NCBI GenBank assembly: GCA_000469685.2
Contig: LS997563.1
Coordinates: 45,186,651 to 45,250,650, forward strand
Direction of reading: 5' to 3'
From: Haemonchus contortus
Lineage: Eukaryota; Nematoda; Chromadorea; Rhabditida; Trichostrongylidae
DNA length: 64,000 nt
In this document: one piece after another, positions 10,914 through 22,490 of the stretch
Position numbering within the stretch: position 1 is the stretch's first letter
How the letters are laid out: every line of letters starts with the position of its first letter
Notes under the pieces: model-generated
What the model saw: only the letters and a program-made list of their open reading frames with translations
Databases searched by the model: none
What the model was told of the DNA's origin: nothing
Made by a program: the position numbers and the translations under genes

Positions 10914-12434
10914 TTATCATGGTATATAGGATCCACGACTTGTGTGTAGGGATAGGTATATTTCAGAGATAAGCATGAGATAAACAGCTGTGACAGAAAG
11001 ACGAGGTGCAGGTTTTTATATGGTGATGGTTTCTTTGGTGCAGTAATTGTCCGCCGCTCCTTCGAATCAGTAACAGCTATGCTTTCTAAGCCCTACAAGA
11101 AATAAAAATGAAGCCCAGCGATTATAAAAGTAATGGAGCAGGAATCCAGATGTTAGAAAATGAATGGAGGATAGAATCCAGTAATCACTTGCCAACTCGA
11201 GAAAAAGTAGATAGGGGATACTGAGCAACACTGGTCAGACCCCCGCGATGACGTACTTCGGATGACGCTACGGACGTAAGCTCGTCGCGAGGTATGAACT
11301 CAGGTTGAAGAATAGCGTATAAAAACTGCTGTTCTTTACGTATGAGTCTGCTCTTATATGAGCAGACATTTTTTCCAATAGCTTATCCCACTTTATTACA
11401 GCCCTTATTACTCAATTTTACCGTGGAATTTTCACTTGGGCTTGAAATTGTAGTTTTCATCGGGCAAGGTAATAAAATTGCTCAACAATGTTAACCTGAA
11501 AATCATTCTTTATATTTATCAATCGTCCTTTTTGTTGCTTGAAGAGAGGAGTTGAGGAAAGTCGAAAGAAAAGAGTGTGGTGATTATGGAAAATGATGCA
11601 GTTGATTCCGACCTGAACTGTTTTTTGTTTAATCCTAAATTTATACACAAAATACCTATAATTCACAACATTTTCGTAATACGATTAGTGGTCTATACTT
11701 CGATTGCTGCATTGTCACAAAGCGCGAGCGAATGTCTCGCCAAACCGGTTCGGAGAACACTCGGCACCAAACGGTGCCTCGTAATCCCCACCTTTTTGTG
11801 AAGGCTATTACAGCTCTCATTAAATTGTGTCCCACTATGACCTAAATAACTCGAGGGTGAAGAAATGTAGTCATTAAAAATAAATAAATTCAATGTGAAA
11901 GTAAATGGCAAGTAAATAAAGGGAAATGGTAAGGTTTCGTCCTGTTATGAGCTTCCCCTATTTGGTTCAGTGCGCATTTCTTGGCCAAATCCTTTTTTAT
12001 AGCATTTAGAGAATTCCAGACACGGTCAGCGTAGTTCAAGCCCATTTTCAAATTTCGTGTCATTTCTGATTATTTCAAGTGCCAGGTTGTTTTCCTCACG
12101 AAAAGGGCATGATATGAGAGGTTTACGTCCGCTTAGTGCGGTATCTAAGTAGTATCGCCTTAGACTATGAAAGTTCTCCGAAATTTCTATACTCGGAGTG
12201 ATCTCCGTCCAAAAGGCGTGGCTCCTAGTCGCTGCCGTTGGCGAATCTCTGCTGCCTTCCTTCGTCGTGCTCTCCTAAGCGTTTTAGCGTTCAATAGCTG
12301 CTTAGCTCGGACTTATTTCCGCCCACGTTACTAATTATGCTAAGTTGTGTGCCCACCATTTGACCATTGATGTTTCCGTATGTGCCGTGCTATCGATCCG
12401 TACGAAAATCGATAAATCGATTTGTTTTCTTCAG
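10914..12434. other. no firmly supported feature
   Basis: A short open run at about 11063-11120 (VRRSFESVTAML then a stop) follows GGTGCAG, but it has no partner exon. Otherwise I see no repeat or gene. The last 60 bases become T-rich in front of the exon at 12435. Confidence 0.45.
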
Positions 12435-12496
12435 ATATGCAGACGTCTAGTAGTGATTCAACGTCAAGGCGCAAGGGTATTATATGTAGTAGAACG
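12435..12496 (+). CDS. Gene 1 exon A (candidate)
   Basis: A 62-nt exon between TTTGTTTTCTTCAG and ACG|GTGAGT. The chosen frame begins with two bases and then 20 codons, MQTSSSDSTSRRKG and so on, ending at phase 0. That matches the phase-0 start of exon B at 21875. A second frame is also open, but it would end at phase 2 and does not chain with exon B. The peptide is polar, rich in Ser and basic residues, and looks like a flexible linker. The exon upstream, which must end at phase 1, was not found; the 5' part of the gene is therefore unknown and may lie outside the window. Confidence 0.55.
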
Positions 12497-13155
12497 GTGA
12501 GTCCTATTTTAGTAAAAATTTTTGTTTTGTTTTGTTTTGTTTATACTTACCAATTTTTACTTCACGTTGGGCAGTATAGTATCATGCATGCAGGTGTATT
12601 TTTTTATTTTTGAATGAAATTATAGTCAAATTTTCATTTAACTCCTTCAGTCTAACCGTAACTTCTGGTTTATTTCTTTGTTTCTCGAATGGTTTTCATT
12701 ATTACAACGGTTTTATTGACAGACTACTTGTTTAATTTCATCGTACATTCCTATCTCCTCTTTTTAGAACTCATTTTCTACCTTCTAACTTTTTTTGATT
12801 ACTTCTATTATTATTATTATTATTTCTTATTCTTATTTATTTACTCTAATTGTTTGTTTTCTATTTTATTATTTTTTACTTTTCCGATTTTCAGATAATG
12901 CTTTGTTTGATTCCCTCTATTTTGAACCCACTTTTCACTTCTGTTTTTTCCGTCTTTGTTTATAGTGGTGGAAAATTTTCCTAGTAGCCTCTAGAATTCT
13001 TGAAATCGTTCCTTCGTCAGCAGGTACCACTGTTGCGACATTGGCAGCTTCACGCCTTTCTCCCTGATATACCGGTCGGTTCCAAGTCTATCAGATGACA
13101 TATGAAGTGAGTAAGAACCGTGGACATGAGTGTAAATTGAGAAGATATAATACAA
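12497..13155. other. intron, low-complexity T-rich sequence
   Basis: This holds (GTTTT)n at about 12519-12541 and a TTA-repeat at about 12805-12824, plus long T-rich runs. No coding sequence is seen. Confidence 0.6.
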
Positions 13156-13460
13156 GGCGGAGGTGGTGCAGTAGCACTTTGTGCACTGTTACACTCGCAT
13201 AGTCACAGGTTCAAATCCCGGATCGAGATCGCCTGGGACAACCAGGCCTTCCATGCCTTCGGGGTCGGCTAATTGGAACCAGACTCGTTTGGAAGTATAA
13301 AAGCACTGACTTGTAGATCCTGCCCACCGCAGTTCATTGTATAGGGCACATACACCCTCAATGCGCTACTACAGTTCTGAATGGGAGTCGAATGCCCGGG
13401 CGCATCCCTTATGCAAAATTGATCAGCACTCGGAGACTGTTCCTTGATCCTCATAATACA
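13156..13460 (+). repeat. tRNA-derived SINE, copy 2 (near full length)
   Basis: The most complete copy. The head has box A (TGGTGCAGTAGC, 13164-13175) and box B (GGTTCAAATCC, 13208-13218), the two internal RNA polymerase III promoter parts of a tRNA gene. Then follow CGGATCGAGATC, GGGTCGGCTAATTGG, AAGCACTGACTTGTAG, CATTGTATAGGGC and a tail with GGAGTCGAATGCCCGGG and GCGCATCCC. No protein is encoded, so it would depend on a LINE for movement. The 3' boundary is approximate. Confidence 0.85.
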
Positions 13461-14440
13461 GTACAATTATAAGGTAAGATTATATTAGATACAGTAGGAA
13501 ATAGGTTCAGATAAGTCAAAATTTGGCCTTTTTAACCATTGTTTTTGTAGGCCTCTGCTGTTAATTCCGGAGTCGCTGGGCACCTTGATATAAACTACGT
13601 TACATGCTTGCATCGATTGCGCTCCTCAGCGTACTTTTTGAGCTCGAACCGATCTGTGCGTGCAGCACTTAAGGTGTCCTGGACATTCATTTCTGCGGGA
13701 TAGGTTTTACTTTGATAAAAAACCTTGCCGGTTGGAAAGACGCGGAGCTTAAAAGCTCAAGGTGCACTTGAAGATGGAACATGGTCTGCATCGTCTGCCA
13801 CTGACGAGAGCGAGGGAGAAAATGTTTTGTAAACCTTATACAACTATGTTTGTCAATATTTATAGCCGTAAAAGGTAAATGACAATAGCCAGTACGAAGA
13901 AATTTGCTGTCGTCCTAAATAGACAACCCGAAAATCCTTTTTCCCTCTGTTCATATTCGGGCTTATTCTTCTTTCCAACACTAATTTTGCCCTTTCGGAT
14001 AAAAAACGTTTTTTAATATCGGGAATTTTTAATTTAGTTTGTTTTGTTGTTTACAAACTGTTGCGGGGTTGAATGACTTCTCGTTCCTTTTTCTAAATCG
14101 GAGAGCATTCTGAGAGAGATTTCCCATAACACAGCCCCTCACTGTTTTTAAGGTGATCCAACGAAAGGGAAAAACCTGAAGGTGCATTGACCACAGTTAT
14201 ATCGCCCATGCGTACCTTCAACCTATTGTCAAAACAACTCTGGAGCGTTATATGGGGTTTTCTGAGGGAAATATATCAAAGATGTGTTCCAGGGTTCCGG
14301 TTCGTGAGGAATGCATGAATAGGCTTTACAAATTTCACAGGTGCTCCATAGTCAAGCTACTTCTGTGTCTTCCCACATCCTGTTACAGAGTCTTAAGTGA
14401 AAAGAATTTTGCCTGGTAGTCCGGTTCGGGTTGGAATGTA
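13461..14440. other. no recognised feature
   Basis: Intronic by the gene model. No exon with matched splice sites and no repeat could be identified. Confidence 0.5.
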
Positions 14441-15023
14441 TTAGGTTGATGCATAATTATTGCGGATTTTTTTTCAGCAAATTCTAATTGAAGAAACAAT
14501 AGAAATATCTGGCAAAGACATGTTAAGATAATTGCTCCGGAACATATCCACCATGTACGTCAGCGCTGCTTCCCATTTGCTAGGCGGTTGGATTCCACGG
14601 GCGAAGAAGTTTCGATTCTTGGAGGCGTTCACGCCTTGACGTCGGCCATCAAGTCATCCACTTCATCGGAAGTTCTGTCCGTAAACCAGTTTTTCGTAAG
14701 GCGATTGACGTGATAACCCGTAGAATTTCTCTTGATGGATAGGGCATCCGTTGAAGCAGATTCCAATTTTTACTTTGCATTGGCTGACTGTTCCATCGCC
14801 GAGAAGTTCGTTGAGATCACGTTATGAGTGGGCCGCCTTCCAACATTTCTCATAGTAATAGAGCATAACTTGGCGTATATGAAGGTGACTTTCTAGACAA
14901 GGAAAGGTATATTGTTAAGGAAAGCGAGAAGACTATTTCTACAAAATCCCGAATTCAAAAGTTCAATTTTCACGAGAGAAAAGAAGCTGCGAAAAAATCC
15001 GCAATAATTATGCATCAACCTAA
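14441..15023 (-). mobile_element. mariner deletion derivative
   Basis: The element is 583 bp with perfect terminal inverted repeats starting TTAGGTTGATGCATAATTAT and running on through TGCGGATTTTTT. It is flanked by TA on both sides. Minus-strand remnants of the transposase persist: an N-terminal part near 14826-14884 (HIRQVMLYYYEKCWKAAHS, like the mariner HIRHIMLYEF start) and a C-terminal part near 14552-14614 (NFFARGIQPPSKWEAAL, like the end of mariner proteins). The catalytic middle is deleted. It is thus an internal-deletion, MITE-like copy from a mariner different from the one at 9797, since the terminal repeats differ after TTAGGTTG. Confidence 0.9.
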
Positions 15024-15025
15024 TA

Positions 15026-17150
15026 TATCGTTACCTCGCCAGAGCAAGTTCGCAGAATGTCGAACTTTAGACCCAGAATCATATTTTTTTACATTTATTG
15101 CTACTCATTATCTGGTAGCCATGATTATGTATTTCATCTTTCCTCTACAGTAATTTGGTTTTTGGTCTGCATTCAATATAGTTCCCATTGATTTTTCGAC
15201 ATTGGGTTTTCTTTCTCGTGTCATACCAGTGCCCAACTTTGCTTCTGATGATGGTCCCGCCCATTGCTAGAAGCTAATGCATCAGAATACGATACAAGGT
15301 TACAAGGTTTCGAGGAGGTTAAACTGAAATCATTGTTTTGAATTCATCCTTCTATGTATAGGTGTAGTATGAAGTTTACCTGGAGCCATCATTGGTAACG
15401 TTGACGTTTTCACGTGCCCGATCCTCGTTTAGAAGCTTTTTTGAATGGACGTAGAAAGATGGTTTCTTCCGGTAAAGCTCCTCATGGCCTGGTTTCATTC
15501 AGCATCGGGCTTTCGTTGAGCCAAATTGAAACAACGGTTTTCATGGAAATGAAATATCCGATTGGGGCGAATATCTCCCTTGAATCAAAGCCACTTTTCG
15601 AGAGGGGGGTTTCGAGAAAGTATTACTAAATTTTATTCATGCAGGAAAAAAGCATTAACACCATCTCTCTACTGGAACAAATACCGGAAGGAATTAAGCA
15701 ACGGAAATCCGAATTTGGTTGCAAATTTTGCTCCATTTTCAATAATTCATTTGGAATCAGGGTTGCAGGGAAAATTCAAGGGGCCCATAGGGAATCTCGA
15801 CCATTTATTAATCTTCGCAAATACATTGCCGGGCTCTCAGTGTTTTTATAACGCTCGCTACTTTGTAAACTTCGTCTTGTAAATTATATTGAGGCTTTGA
15901 AGGGTTCCTAACAACATGATGCTGTTGTCTTATTTTTCGGTTTTGTTTTGGACCAATGCTGGGGCCAATAAGTCGGGCCTTTTTTTTTTCGTCGGCTGCA
16001 TTTTGCCGCATCTCCGTGAAATTGATGTTCTTTTTTGTCGTACTTGAATGATTGAACCCGTAGGAATTGGAGATGAATGGCTCCGAAAAATGGATGGGAT
16101 TTTTCGGCCATAACATGCTGGTTTCACCTGATCAGGCATGAGATATGGTGGAGGAAGATGCTGGTAAAAGACCCTAAAAATGTGTTCAGATAAATCATAT
16201 GGGCGGCATTTGAATGGGCTCATAGCTGTGATTTCCAGTTGGAATCTTAGTTTTTTTTTGCCAATAAATTTTCCTGAAGAAACGCATCCGCTGTAATCGG
16301 GAGATGACTGCTGCCGGCGCATCAAATTCGAAAGTTAACCTTTTCGATCTACTCGGACCTCAGAGCCATTTGCTTACCATAATTTTCGGTTGGTTTCCGA
16401 AAAAAGTGGAATGTCTTCCCTCATACATATGTATATCAGCGCAGAGTAGGCATCTCAAGGGTTACCCTGTAGGAGGGCGAATCGTGTGGATGGACAGGAA
16501 TGGAGGATGAGGGTCATACAGATTGGCTAACAGACAGACAGACAGACAAGCATGTAGAATGACAGTTAGACGGGAAGGACAGGCAGCCAGACAAGGCAGT
16601 CAATCACATAGACAGTGTTATAGAGACTGGTAGTCGAAGCGAGAGAAGTAGATAGGTAGGTCTTCTACAGAGAACAGGTAATCTAATGATCGAAAGGGGA
16701 TTGAGAATGAGAGTGAAAGACCAGACAGCAAGTGAGAATAAAGCTGGAATCTTCTAAAACAGGCGGTCTCTAGGCAACGAAAATCACAAGCAAAAATTAC
16801 GTTGTAATACATATCTAAGAGGGTGGAAGAAAGGAGAGGGATTAAAGGGAAGAAAGGAACATTCCGGGACCTACCTCTTCTGAAGGCACACCTCATCATA
16901 GGTGTATATGTATATGGGTGGAACGACTACTGGTGGACTGGTTCCTCCTTGTACATAGGCTTCAATCCAGGAACAGTATTTAGTAAAGGTACAAAACCAC
17001 GTGAAACATTTCCTGGGTAGTTGTGTGGCCTCACTGCCGCACCTTCTTCCATTGACGGTATTACCGAAAGTGGGACATTTTGGGACAATCGTCCCATGGT
17101 CTCATTCAAGCAAAATAAATAAATAAATAAATATTTTTTTTATTTTACAG
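15026..17150. other. no firmly supported feature
   Basis: Open frames at 15562-15882 and 15639-15851 overlap each other and follow ATTCATGCAG, but neither has a convincing donor or a recognisable motif. A GACAG-rich stretch lies at about 16530-16620 and an (AAAT)n run at about 17112-17132, just before the acceptor at 17150. Confidence 0.45.
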
Positions 17151-17293
17151 TAATCATGTCTTTCGATCCATCTGTATCTGATATCGGAAATATTGCAAAC
17201 AGGAAGGATATTGTTGGTTCCTCCCAAGAAGCAAATGATCGTTTCATACGTTCACTTGAAGGGAGCATGACAATTAAGACCAATGCTTCTTAG
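17151..17293 (+). CDS. candidate exon or short terminal ORF
   Basis: This follows the strong acceptor TTTTATTTTACAG. Five bases later an ATG opens a frame of 45 codons beginning MSFDPSVSDIGNIANRKD, ending in TAG at 17291-17293. The peptide is polar. An acceptor so close to an ATG is also what a nematode trans-splice site looks like, so this could be the first exon of a separate transcript or an alternative exon of Gene 1. No good donor was found inside the frame and no polyadenylation signal follows closely. It does not chain by phase between exons A and B because that frame would meet TAA at once. Confidence 0.3.
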
Positions 17294-17777
17294 ATGATTA
17301 TCGAAAACATTGCAATAGCTATTTTGCTTCAACATAAAACACTTTTGTTTCTTACAGTATTGGCAGGGCTACTTAGAATGTCTTACATTTAACGTCCTTC
17401 GTCTTCCAGAACTTAGCTGAAGTTGTTAAATTTGATACAAGCTCCATAGTGTTATGTGGATTTTGGTAAACGTTGGATGTAGGGCCATTGAAAAGTTCGC
17501 TAGTGTCGGGGATTTTCAGGAACTCACTGGACCCCAGAGCAACTCTGTTCTACCTGATTCAGTGACAGTCACTGCTGAGATTTTTTGTCATATAGCCTTC
17601 TGTTTAATTAAATTAGAAGTGATGGTTGACAACCACATCAACCACATCCACCTTCTAACCCCTACCCTGAACGGCAAGTGCTCAAGGGTTACGCCATGCA
17701 GTTGCTTACCGCATCAATCATGTAGACTACTTGATTTTTTATCGCTTTAGCGGTTCGAGCAAGGCCATATAAATGTA
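17294..17777. other. no recognised feature
   Basis: Short AT-rich stretch up to the Tc1-like element; nothing recognisable. Confidence 0.5.
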
Positions 17778-19042
17778 CAGGGTGGGCCAAAATTATGATT
17801 ACACAGAAATCACATCGCAGAAAATGAATAGAAATCTAATAGAGCAAACCAATTTCATAAAAGTGTTTGTCACTAATCTCTTATCAAAATAGTACATTGA
17901 GACTGGGATCTGTTGCTTTCTGCTTTCACCCAACCTCAGAGATGACGATGGACGGCATTGACGGTGGCACGCAGCTAGGGTCATCGAAATGGTCCCGGCT
18001 TTTTGCTAAGCATTTTCGAGATTATTTCTTCTCTTGTTTGGGCTAAAGGATGCTTTCATCTCAGAGGCTGATCACATTGAGACATTCATGGGATTTAGTT
18101 CAGGGCTCCAGAGTGGTCACTGATCGAAGGTTATGAAGTCAAGGAACCCATTTTACAAAATTTCTAGAAAATTTTTGATCTGCGGTCAGGAGCTTCATCT
18201 TGACAATATGATCGGTTCGAATCAATAAGGTGTCCTATTGCGTACGAAGAGAACGAGCTGGTCTCCAAATCAACTCTCACCCCTCAATTTACAAAAATAA
18301 TCGACGCCTTTGCCTCGGCGGAGATGCTAGCACAGGGCATCACAGGAAGTTAGTGAGCCAGGCGCTGTATCACTTTCATTTTTTTGAGCTTTATATAAAT
18401 GTTCTCGCTATACTTATTGAGCACCTATTTCACTGTGAATCTCTTTTCGTCGGTGAACAGGAATTTCGTATTTCAATTTTTTCGGATGCGACAGGGCAGC
18501 TTTTGTTAGCCAACCTTTCTCTTCTCATTAACCTGCTCTCTGGGGGAATCAGTTTCTGAACGTATAAGGGTCTCGTTGTGGAGGTGATGCTTCACGATTT
18601 CACGCAGAAAATTTCGTGACATATCCATTCATTTAGCCTTTTTGGACTCAGAATGGATTTTGCTGCTACGCAGACCTTCGCCCTGCTTCATTGAAACTCC
18701 CACTAAATATAATCGCATGCCTCTTAGGACTACCACTCCTACCTGTATTTGTTCCCAACTTCCGAAAGCGTCTTATGGTTGAATGTACCATCTGCCTTGT
18801 TTCGCTAGTTCGTCTGTAGATGCACCGTGCCAAAAGTGCTTGTAAATGCAAAGCGACGTTTAATTCACGGGCTAGTTACGCTTATATTATGTTTAAGATC
18901 TACCAAAAGTTTAGCATCATTAGAAAGGTAATAACGTATGCTACTCTGTGAAATGGAAGAAATTCAATGAATTGTTATGAACTCGGAAAAAATTTGCAAT
19001 GAACGTCAGCGCGCGCTGTAATCATAATTTTGGCCCACCCTG
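17778..19042 (-). mobile_element. Tc1/mariner-superfamily element, degenerate
   Basis: The element is 1265 bp with 26-bp perfect terminal inverted repeats beginning CAGGGTGGGCCAAAATTATG, and TA on both sides. Remnants of a minus-strand transposase are inside. The terminal CAGGGTG and TA target are typical of Tc1-type elements. Stops and frame changes make it non-autonomous. Confidence 0.9.
18421..18851 (-). pseudogene. degenerate Tc1-like transposase
   Basis: The N-terminal part at 18711-18851 reads LQALLARCIYRRTSETRQM then STIRRFRKLGTNTGRSGSPK, which has the two helix-turn-helix words and the GRP/GSPR-like hook of Tc1 transposases. Further on, in other frames, come FLREIVKHHLHNETLIRSE and FLFTDEKRFTV, the latter around the first catalytic Asp (codon 18449-18451). 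The rest of the catalytic domain is not readable. Several stops and frameshifts interrupt it. The order and strand are consistent with a single ancient gene filling the element. Confidence 0.75.
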
Positions 19043-19078
19043 TAGTCTCTTGTTCATAGATTAATAATTTTTTTTTCT

Positions 19079-19175
19079 TGGGTGGATACGGTGCAGTGGC
19101 AAATGCCCACTATCACACACGCATGGTCACGGGTTCGAAACCTGGATCGATATCCGTCTTGGCCAAACCATTATG
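19079..19175 (+). repeat. tRNA-derived SINE, copy 3 (head only)
   Basis: Box A is GGTGCAGTGGC (19090-19100) and box B is GGGTTCGAAACC (19131-19142), followed by GGATCGATATCCG and CTTGGCCAA. The body and tail are missing. The head is the best preserved in the window and begins 36 bp after the end of the Tc1-like element. Confidence 0.8.
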
Positions 19176-20138
19176 GATAAAGCTATGAAACACTTCATGC
19201 CTTTAAAATCCGCGAACTTGTCAAAACATTGAACATTTCAACTATAAAAAGCCTGTTCGGCGCAATAGTAGCGATTTACTTATTATTTTTCCATTTATTC
19301 TTGTATTTCCCTCCGTCTACATTGCTCATTTGAAGAAAAATTTTGTTTTAAATGTAGAGTTTAAGATTGTTCAGTTGCTTTAGTACTCGGAAAAATGTTC
19401 CTTCCGTATGGAACAGGGTTGAAACTGCTCCACTACTGTTAATAACTGGTCGGACGTTCTACTGTAGAGTACAGGAAGTACATACCTTTTCAAGCAAATG
19501 GGGCGACATTGTGGTGGTTATGAAATCGGTGTTGTAGAAACCGTCTCCATAACAGCATGCCAACAACCCAGGTTTTATGTTTCTTTTTTTTTCTTAAATT
19601 GAGTGGGCCACTTAATTGCTAGCTGTCTGCCTCGAAGGCTCAGTGTAGAAGAGCTTTGCCCCTTCGTTAGTTAGTCTTTCTCGTCCCGAAGTTCGTTCTG
19701 AAGTCCATCACTGACATCGAGAGTTTTCAATATAGTGTTTTATCTGACTTTTTCATCTGTCTTTGAACCGAATCATCTTCTGTGGCTCCCATCAGGAAAA
19801 TAAGGTTTCGATAGTTATTCGAAAGTCACCAGTGTGTCAGAAAACTCTTGGTAGGCTATAACCGGTACCATACGTACATATATCAAGAGTGGTTCTTCAT
19901 GCAAGCAGCTTCCAATATTAGTGTGCAGTCCCCTTTCTCAGAGCTTAGGAAGCACGAAATATTCACCATTATCGCTGCATTGGAATGAGGCTCTAAGATT
20001 GATAGCAAAACAACTTTGTCGATGGCTGAGGATTTGAAGAAATCGCCTTTTTTCAAGCCTTGACTCAGATGTAGCAGTTGGTAGATAACTTCTGTTTAGT
20101 TGTTACCCATTCAGCAGCTAGGTTGGATTGGGAAGCAT
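19176..20138. other. no recognised feature
   Basis: No coding or repeat signal could be supported. Confidence 0.5.
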
Positions 20139-20289
20139 GTGACTGGGAAGGATACCTTTGAAATGTCCTGAGTGAATCGCTGACAGGCTTCAAGCCTCCT
20201 GCACGGTTTTGAGGCCAGTCGGTGCTCGCTCTCCTCAGTGCAATGTTTAGAGCGTATGTTCAAGTGAGCTGGCGGTCATTACGTCCACT
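20139..20289 (+). repeat. left direct repeat flanking a TIR element
   Basis: About 150 bp running from GTGACTGGG to GGTCATTACGTCCACT. It is repeated in the same orientation at 20799-20940, with shared words TTTGAAATGTC, AAGCCTCCTG and AGTGAGCTGGCGGTCATTAC. The two copies differ by many substitutions and small indels. Confidence 0.8.
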
Positions 20290-20297
20290 AGCTTAAA

Positions 20298-20791
20298 GGC
20301 ACAGTTCACGATAAGAATGGTTTCTGAGATTTCCCACAGAATGAATTTGAGGCCCCTGCGTATACCATATCTGGCACTATTGGTCTAAAAACGGCCAAGT
20401 TAGGGAGTTATAGAGGCTCAAAGATTGCCCCGTTGTATCCTCTGACGAGTTTCACTGGCATTATAGAGGCTGCACCGATCACAAGGGAATCCATGTAGGA
20501 AGTTCAAACAACTTGCCATGACCCAAAGCGACAGTGGAAGACAGTTCTGTACAGTTCTGGCTTGATGTAGTCAGTTCTCTGTGCAATTGCAATAACTGAA
20601 ATCTCGTCCGAATACCCCTTACATGTTATTCGTCAATCTCTTTCAACCTCTATTTCCCTACTTTTGAAGAGCCATATTTTTCTCGAAATCGGCGAATTCT
20701 CTCGCTTTCTTCACTATCGATGAACTATTCCTAACCTATAATTCCACTTTTTGATAAAAACGGATACCTCAAAATTATCGTGAACTGTGCC
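20298..20791. mobile_element. TIR-bearing non-autonomous element, copy 1
   Basis: The element is 494 bp with inverted ends GGCACAGTTCACGATAA and TTATCGTGAACTGTGCC. It has no coding capacity that I can see. Related sequence occurs at 33215-33567 and 36975-37421, and shared internal words include GAAATCTCGTCCGAATACCC and GACGAGTT. This recurrence supports a MITE-like family. No clear short target duplication lies next to the ends; both sides carry AGCTT within about 10 bp. Confidence 0.75.
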
Positions 20792-20798
20792 CAGCTTT

Positions 20799-20940
20799 GT
20801 GGCTGGGACTTTGAAATGTCTTAGTGAATCATTGAAATGATCCAAGCCTCCTGAACGGTTGTGTCACCAGTCAGTGATTTGTCCCCTCAGAGCAATTTTC
20901 AGAAGATAGGTGAAGTGAGCTGGCGGTCATTACATTCACT
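20799..20940 (+). repeat. right direct repeat flanking a TIR element
   Basis: This is the second copy of 20139-20289, running from GTGGCTGGG to GGTCATTACATTCACT. The copies at 33215 and 36975 of the inner element lack this flank, so it is specific to this locus. Confidence 0.8.
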
Positions 20941-21874
20941 GCTAAGAGCGTCTATTTTTAGAGTCGAATAGCAAGTTTTTTACAGACTTTTTGCAGAAAT
21001 GCGATGATTTTACGGAATTGGGCCTGGCAGATGGCAGAAACTAGTGACATAGATAAATTGTTATGATTCTAAATACATAAACTTGTGGATATTGAATCAC
21101 CTCATTAATCGCAAGCCAGCATCAGCAAAATGATCTGACCGCACGAGTGTAATGGAACGCCGACATCCGTAGGGTTTATCTTGAACGCTCTCGTCGAACT
21201 ATCCAGTAATTCTCTGCTAAGAAATCAAAAAAAAAATGATCTCGCTTTGTGAAATTCCACCATACTGTGAGGTTTGTCGAGTTTTGAAAGCAATACGACC
21301 CTTTTCTCGAATTTCCGCTTCCGATTCTCGTGTTATAAAGGTATAGGCCTTATCTTTCTTTTCCTTCAGATTGGAGACTGCTCTTGGTCGCTCATTGTTT
21401 GTTTGTTGTTTATACATACATTGGTGTAAGACATTGTTTATTTATTAAAGAACTCTCTATAGATAAAGTACTCTTCCCTTTCCCTTTTACAAATAAAGTG
21501 CGATTAGCAAAAATTTTTTCCAAATATGCTAGAAACTGTTGAAGACGCATGAGAGTATGATCCTGCACATTTATGAAACAGTGGTCCTAATACATGTGAT
21601 CCTAGCGTGCGGCCGTGGCGCGGCTAGCCATGAGCACTTTAGGCGCCACTTTGCATTCGCTATATGTCCAGAGGTTGTTACTTATGTTCCTTGTTGCATA
21701 GCTGCCTCACGTTATTACAACCTGCACCTCTTAGTGGATCCTCATAAAATCAAAAACTTCTTCAATCTGTATCTTTTGATGGACTTTTTTTTTCTTTTTA
21801 ATTGGTTATTCATTTCTATATGGGTGGAACTTGAAGTGAATATCGGCTTCAATCTGAAGATAATTCTTTTTCAG
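20941..21874. other. intron upstream of exon B
   Basis: A GC-richer patch at 21600-21740 is open in frame with exon B, but no splice signals delimit it and TTTTCAG directly precedes exon B. I regard it as noncoding. Confidence 0.45.
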
Positions 21875-22016
21875 GGCGAAAAATTAGGAACTATCGAAGA
21901 GGAGCTCACTCATTGGTTAGATCGTAGTAAATCGTCAACAACAAAATCTAGCAAAGAAGATACATTACCAAAGAAATCGGCCACATTTCACAATATCGTC
22001 GATCTACAAAAGACTC
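21875..22016 (+). CDS. Gene 1 exon B
   Basis: A 142-nt exon between AATTCTTTTTCAG and ACTC|GTGAGT. It starts at phase 0 and ends at phase 1. The only useful frame reads GEKLGTIEEELTHWLDRSK, then a Ser/Lys-rich run, and ends NIVDLQKT. The acceptor and donor are both near the nematode consensus. It chains with exon A upstream (phase 0) and exon C downstream (phase 1). The first half may form a short acidic helix; the second half is polar and probably flexible. I do not recognise the protein. This is one of the most convincing exons in the window. Confidence 0.7.
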
Positions 22017-22225
22017 GTGAGTGTATTTAGTCTTGAACTACAATTTTTCATTGATTATAGTCAACTTTCAAATTTGAATCTTTGAATCAAATTTATAAAT
22101 ATACACAGAGTTGAACCGTCCTTCCAGTCAGGAAGAACCATTCCACGAATACCATTCTTTGATTCCCAGAAAGGCGCAATGATTTCTGCTCTATTCGAAA
22201 TTACCAGAGAGTTTGAATTTTCTTA

Positions 22226-22490
22226 TAAAGTGTTACCATTACACGCATATGGTCTGAGGATCGAATTTCGGATCGATATGCGTCTTGGGGAACTATCTTT
22301 CATCTCTCCAGGGTCGGCTGACTGGTACGACACCTCTGGGAGGATAAAAACTTCGAGTTGTATGTCGGCTGACCACTGCAAGTCATTGTATGAGCCATAT
22401 ACGCTTTCAAACCTCAGTACGGTTCAGATTTGAAAGCCGATGCAGGGCGCAATCCCAAGCGGAATTGGACGAAGTCGTAGACTACACTCT
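22226..22490 (+). repeat. tRNA-derived SINE, copy 4
   Basis: A diverged copy covering most of the family: a decayed head ending CGAATTTCGGATCGATATG, then TCATCTCTCCAGGGTCGGCT, GGGAGGATAAAA, GGCTGACCACTGCAAGTCAT, and the tail GGGCGCAATCCCAAGCGG. It begins about 210 bp after exon B. Boundaries are approximate. Confidence 0.75.

Noticed and set aside
21539..21874. In-frame upstream extension of exon B
   Set aside because: TTTTTCAG directly precedes exon B, and the extension includes a T-rich intron-like tract. The continuity of the frame is taken as chance.
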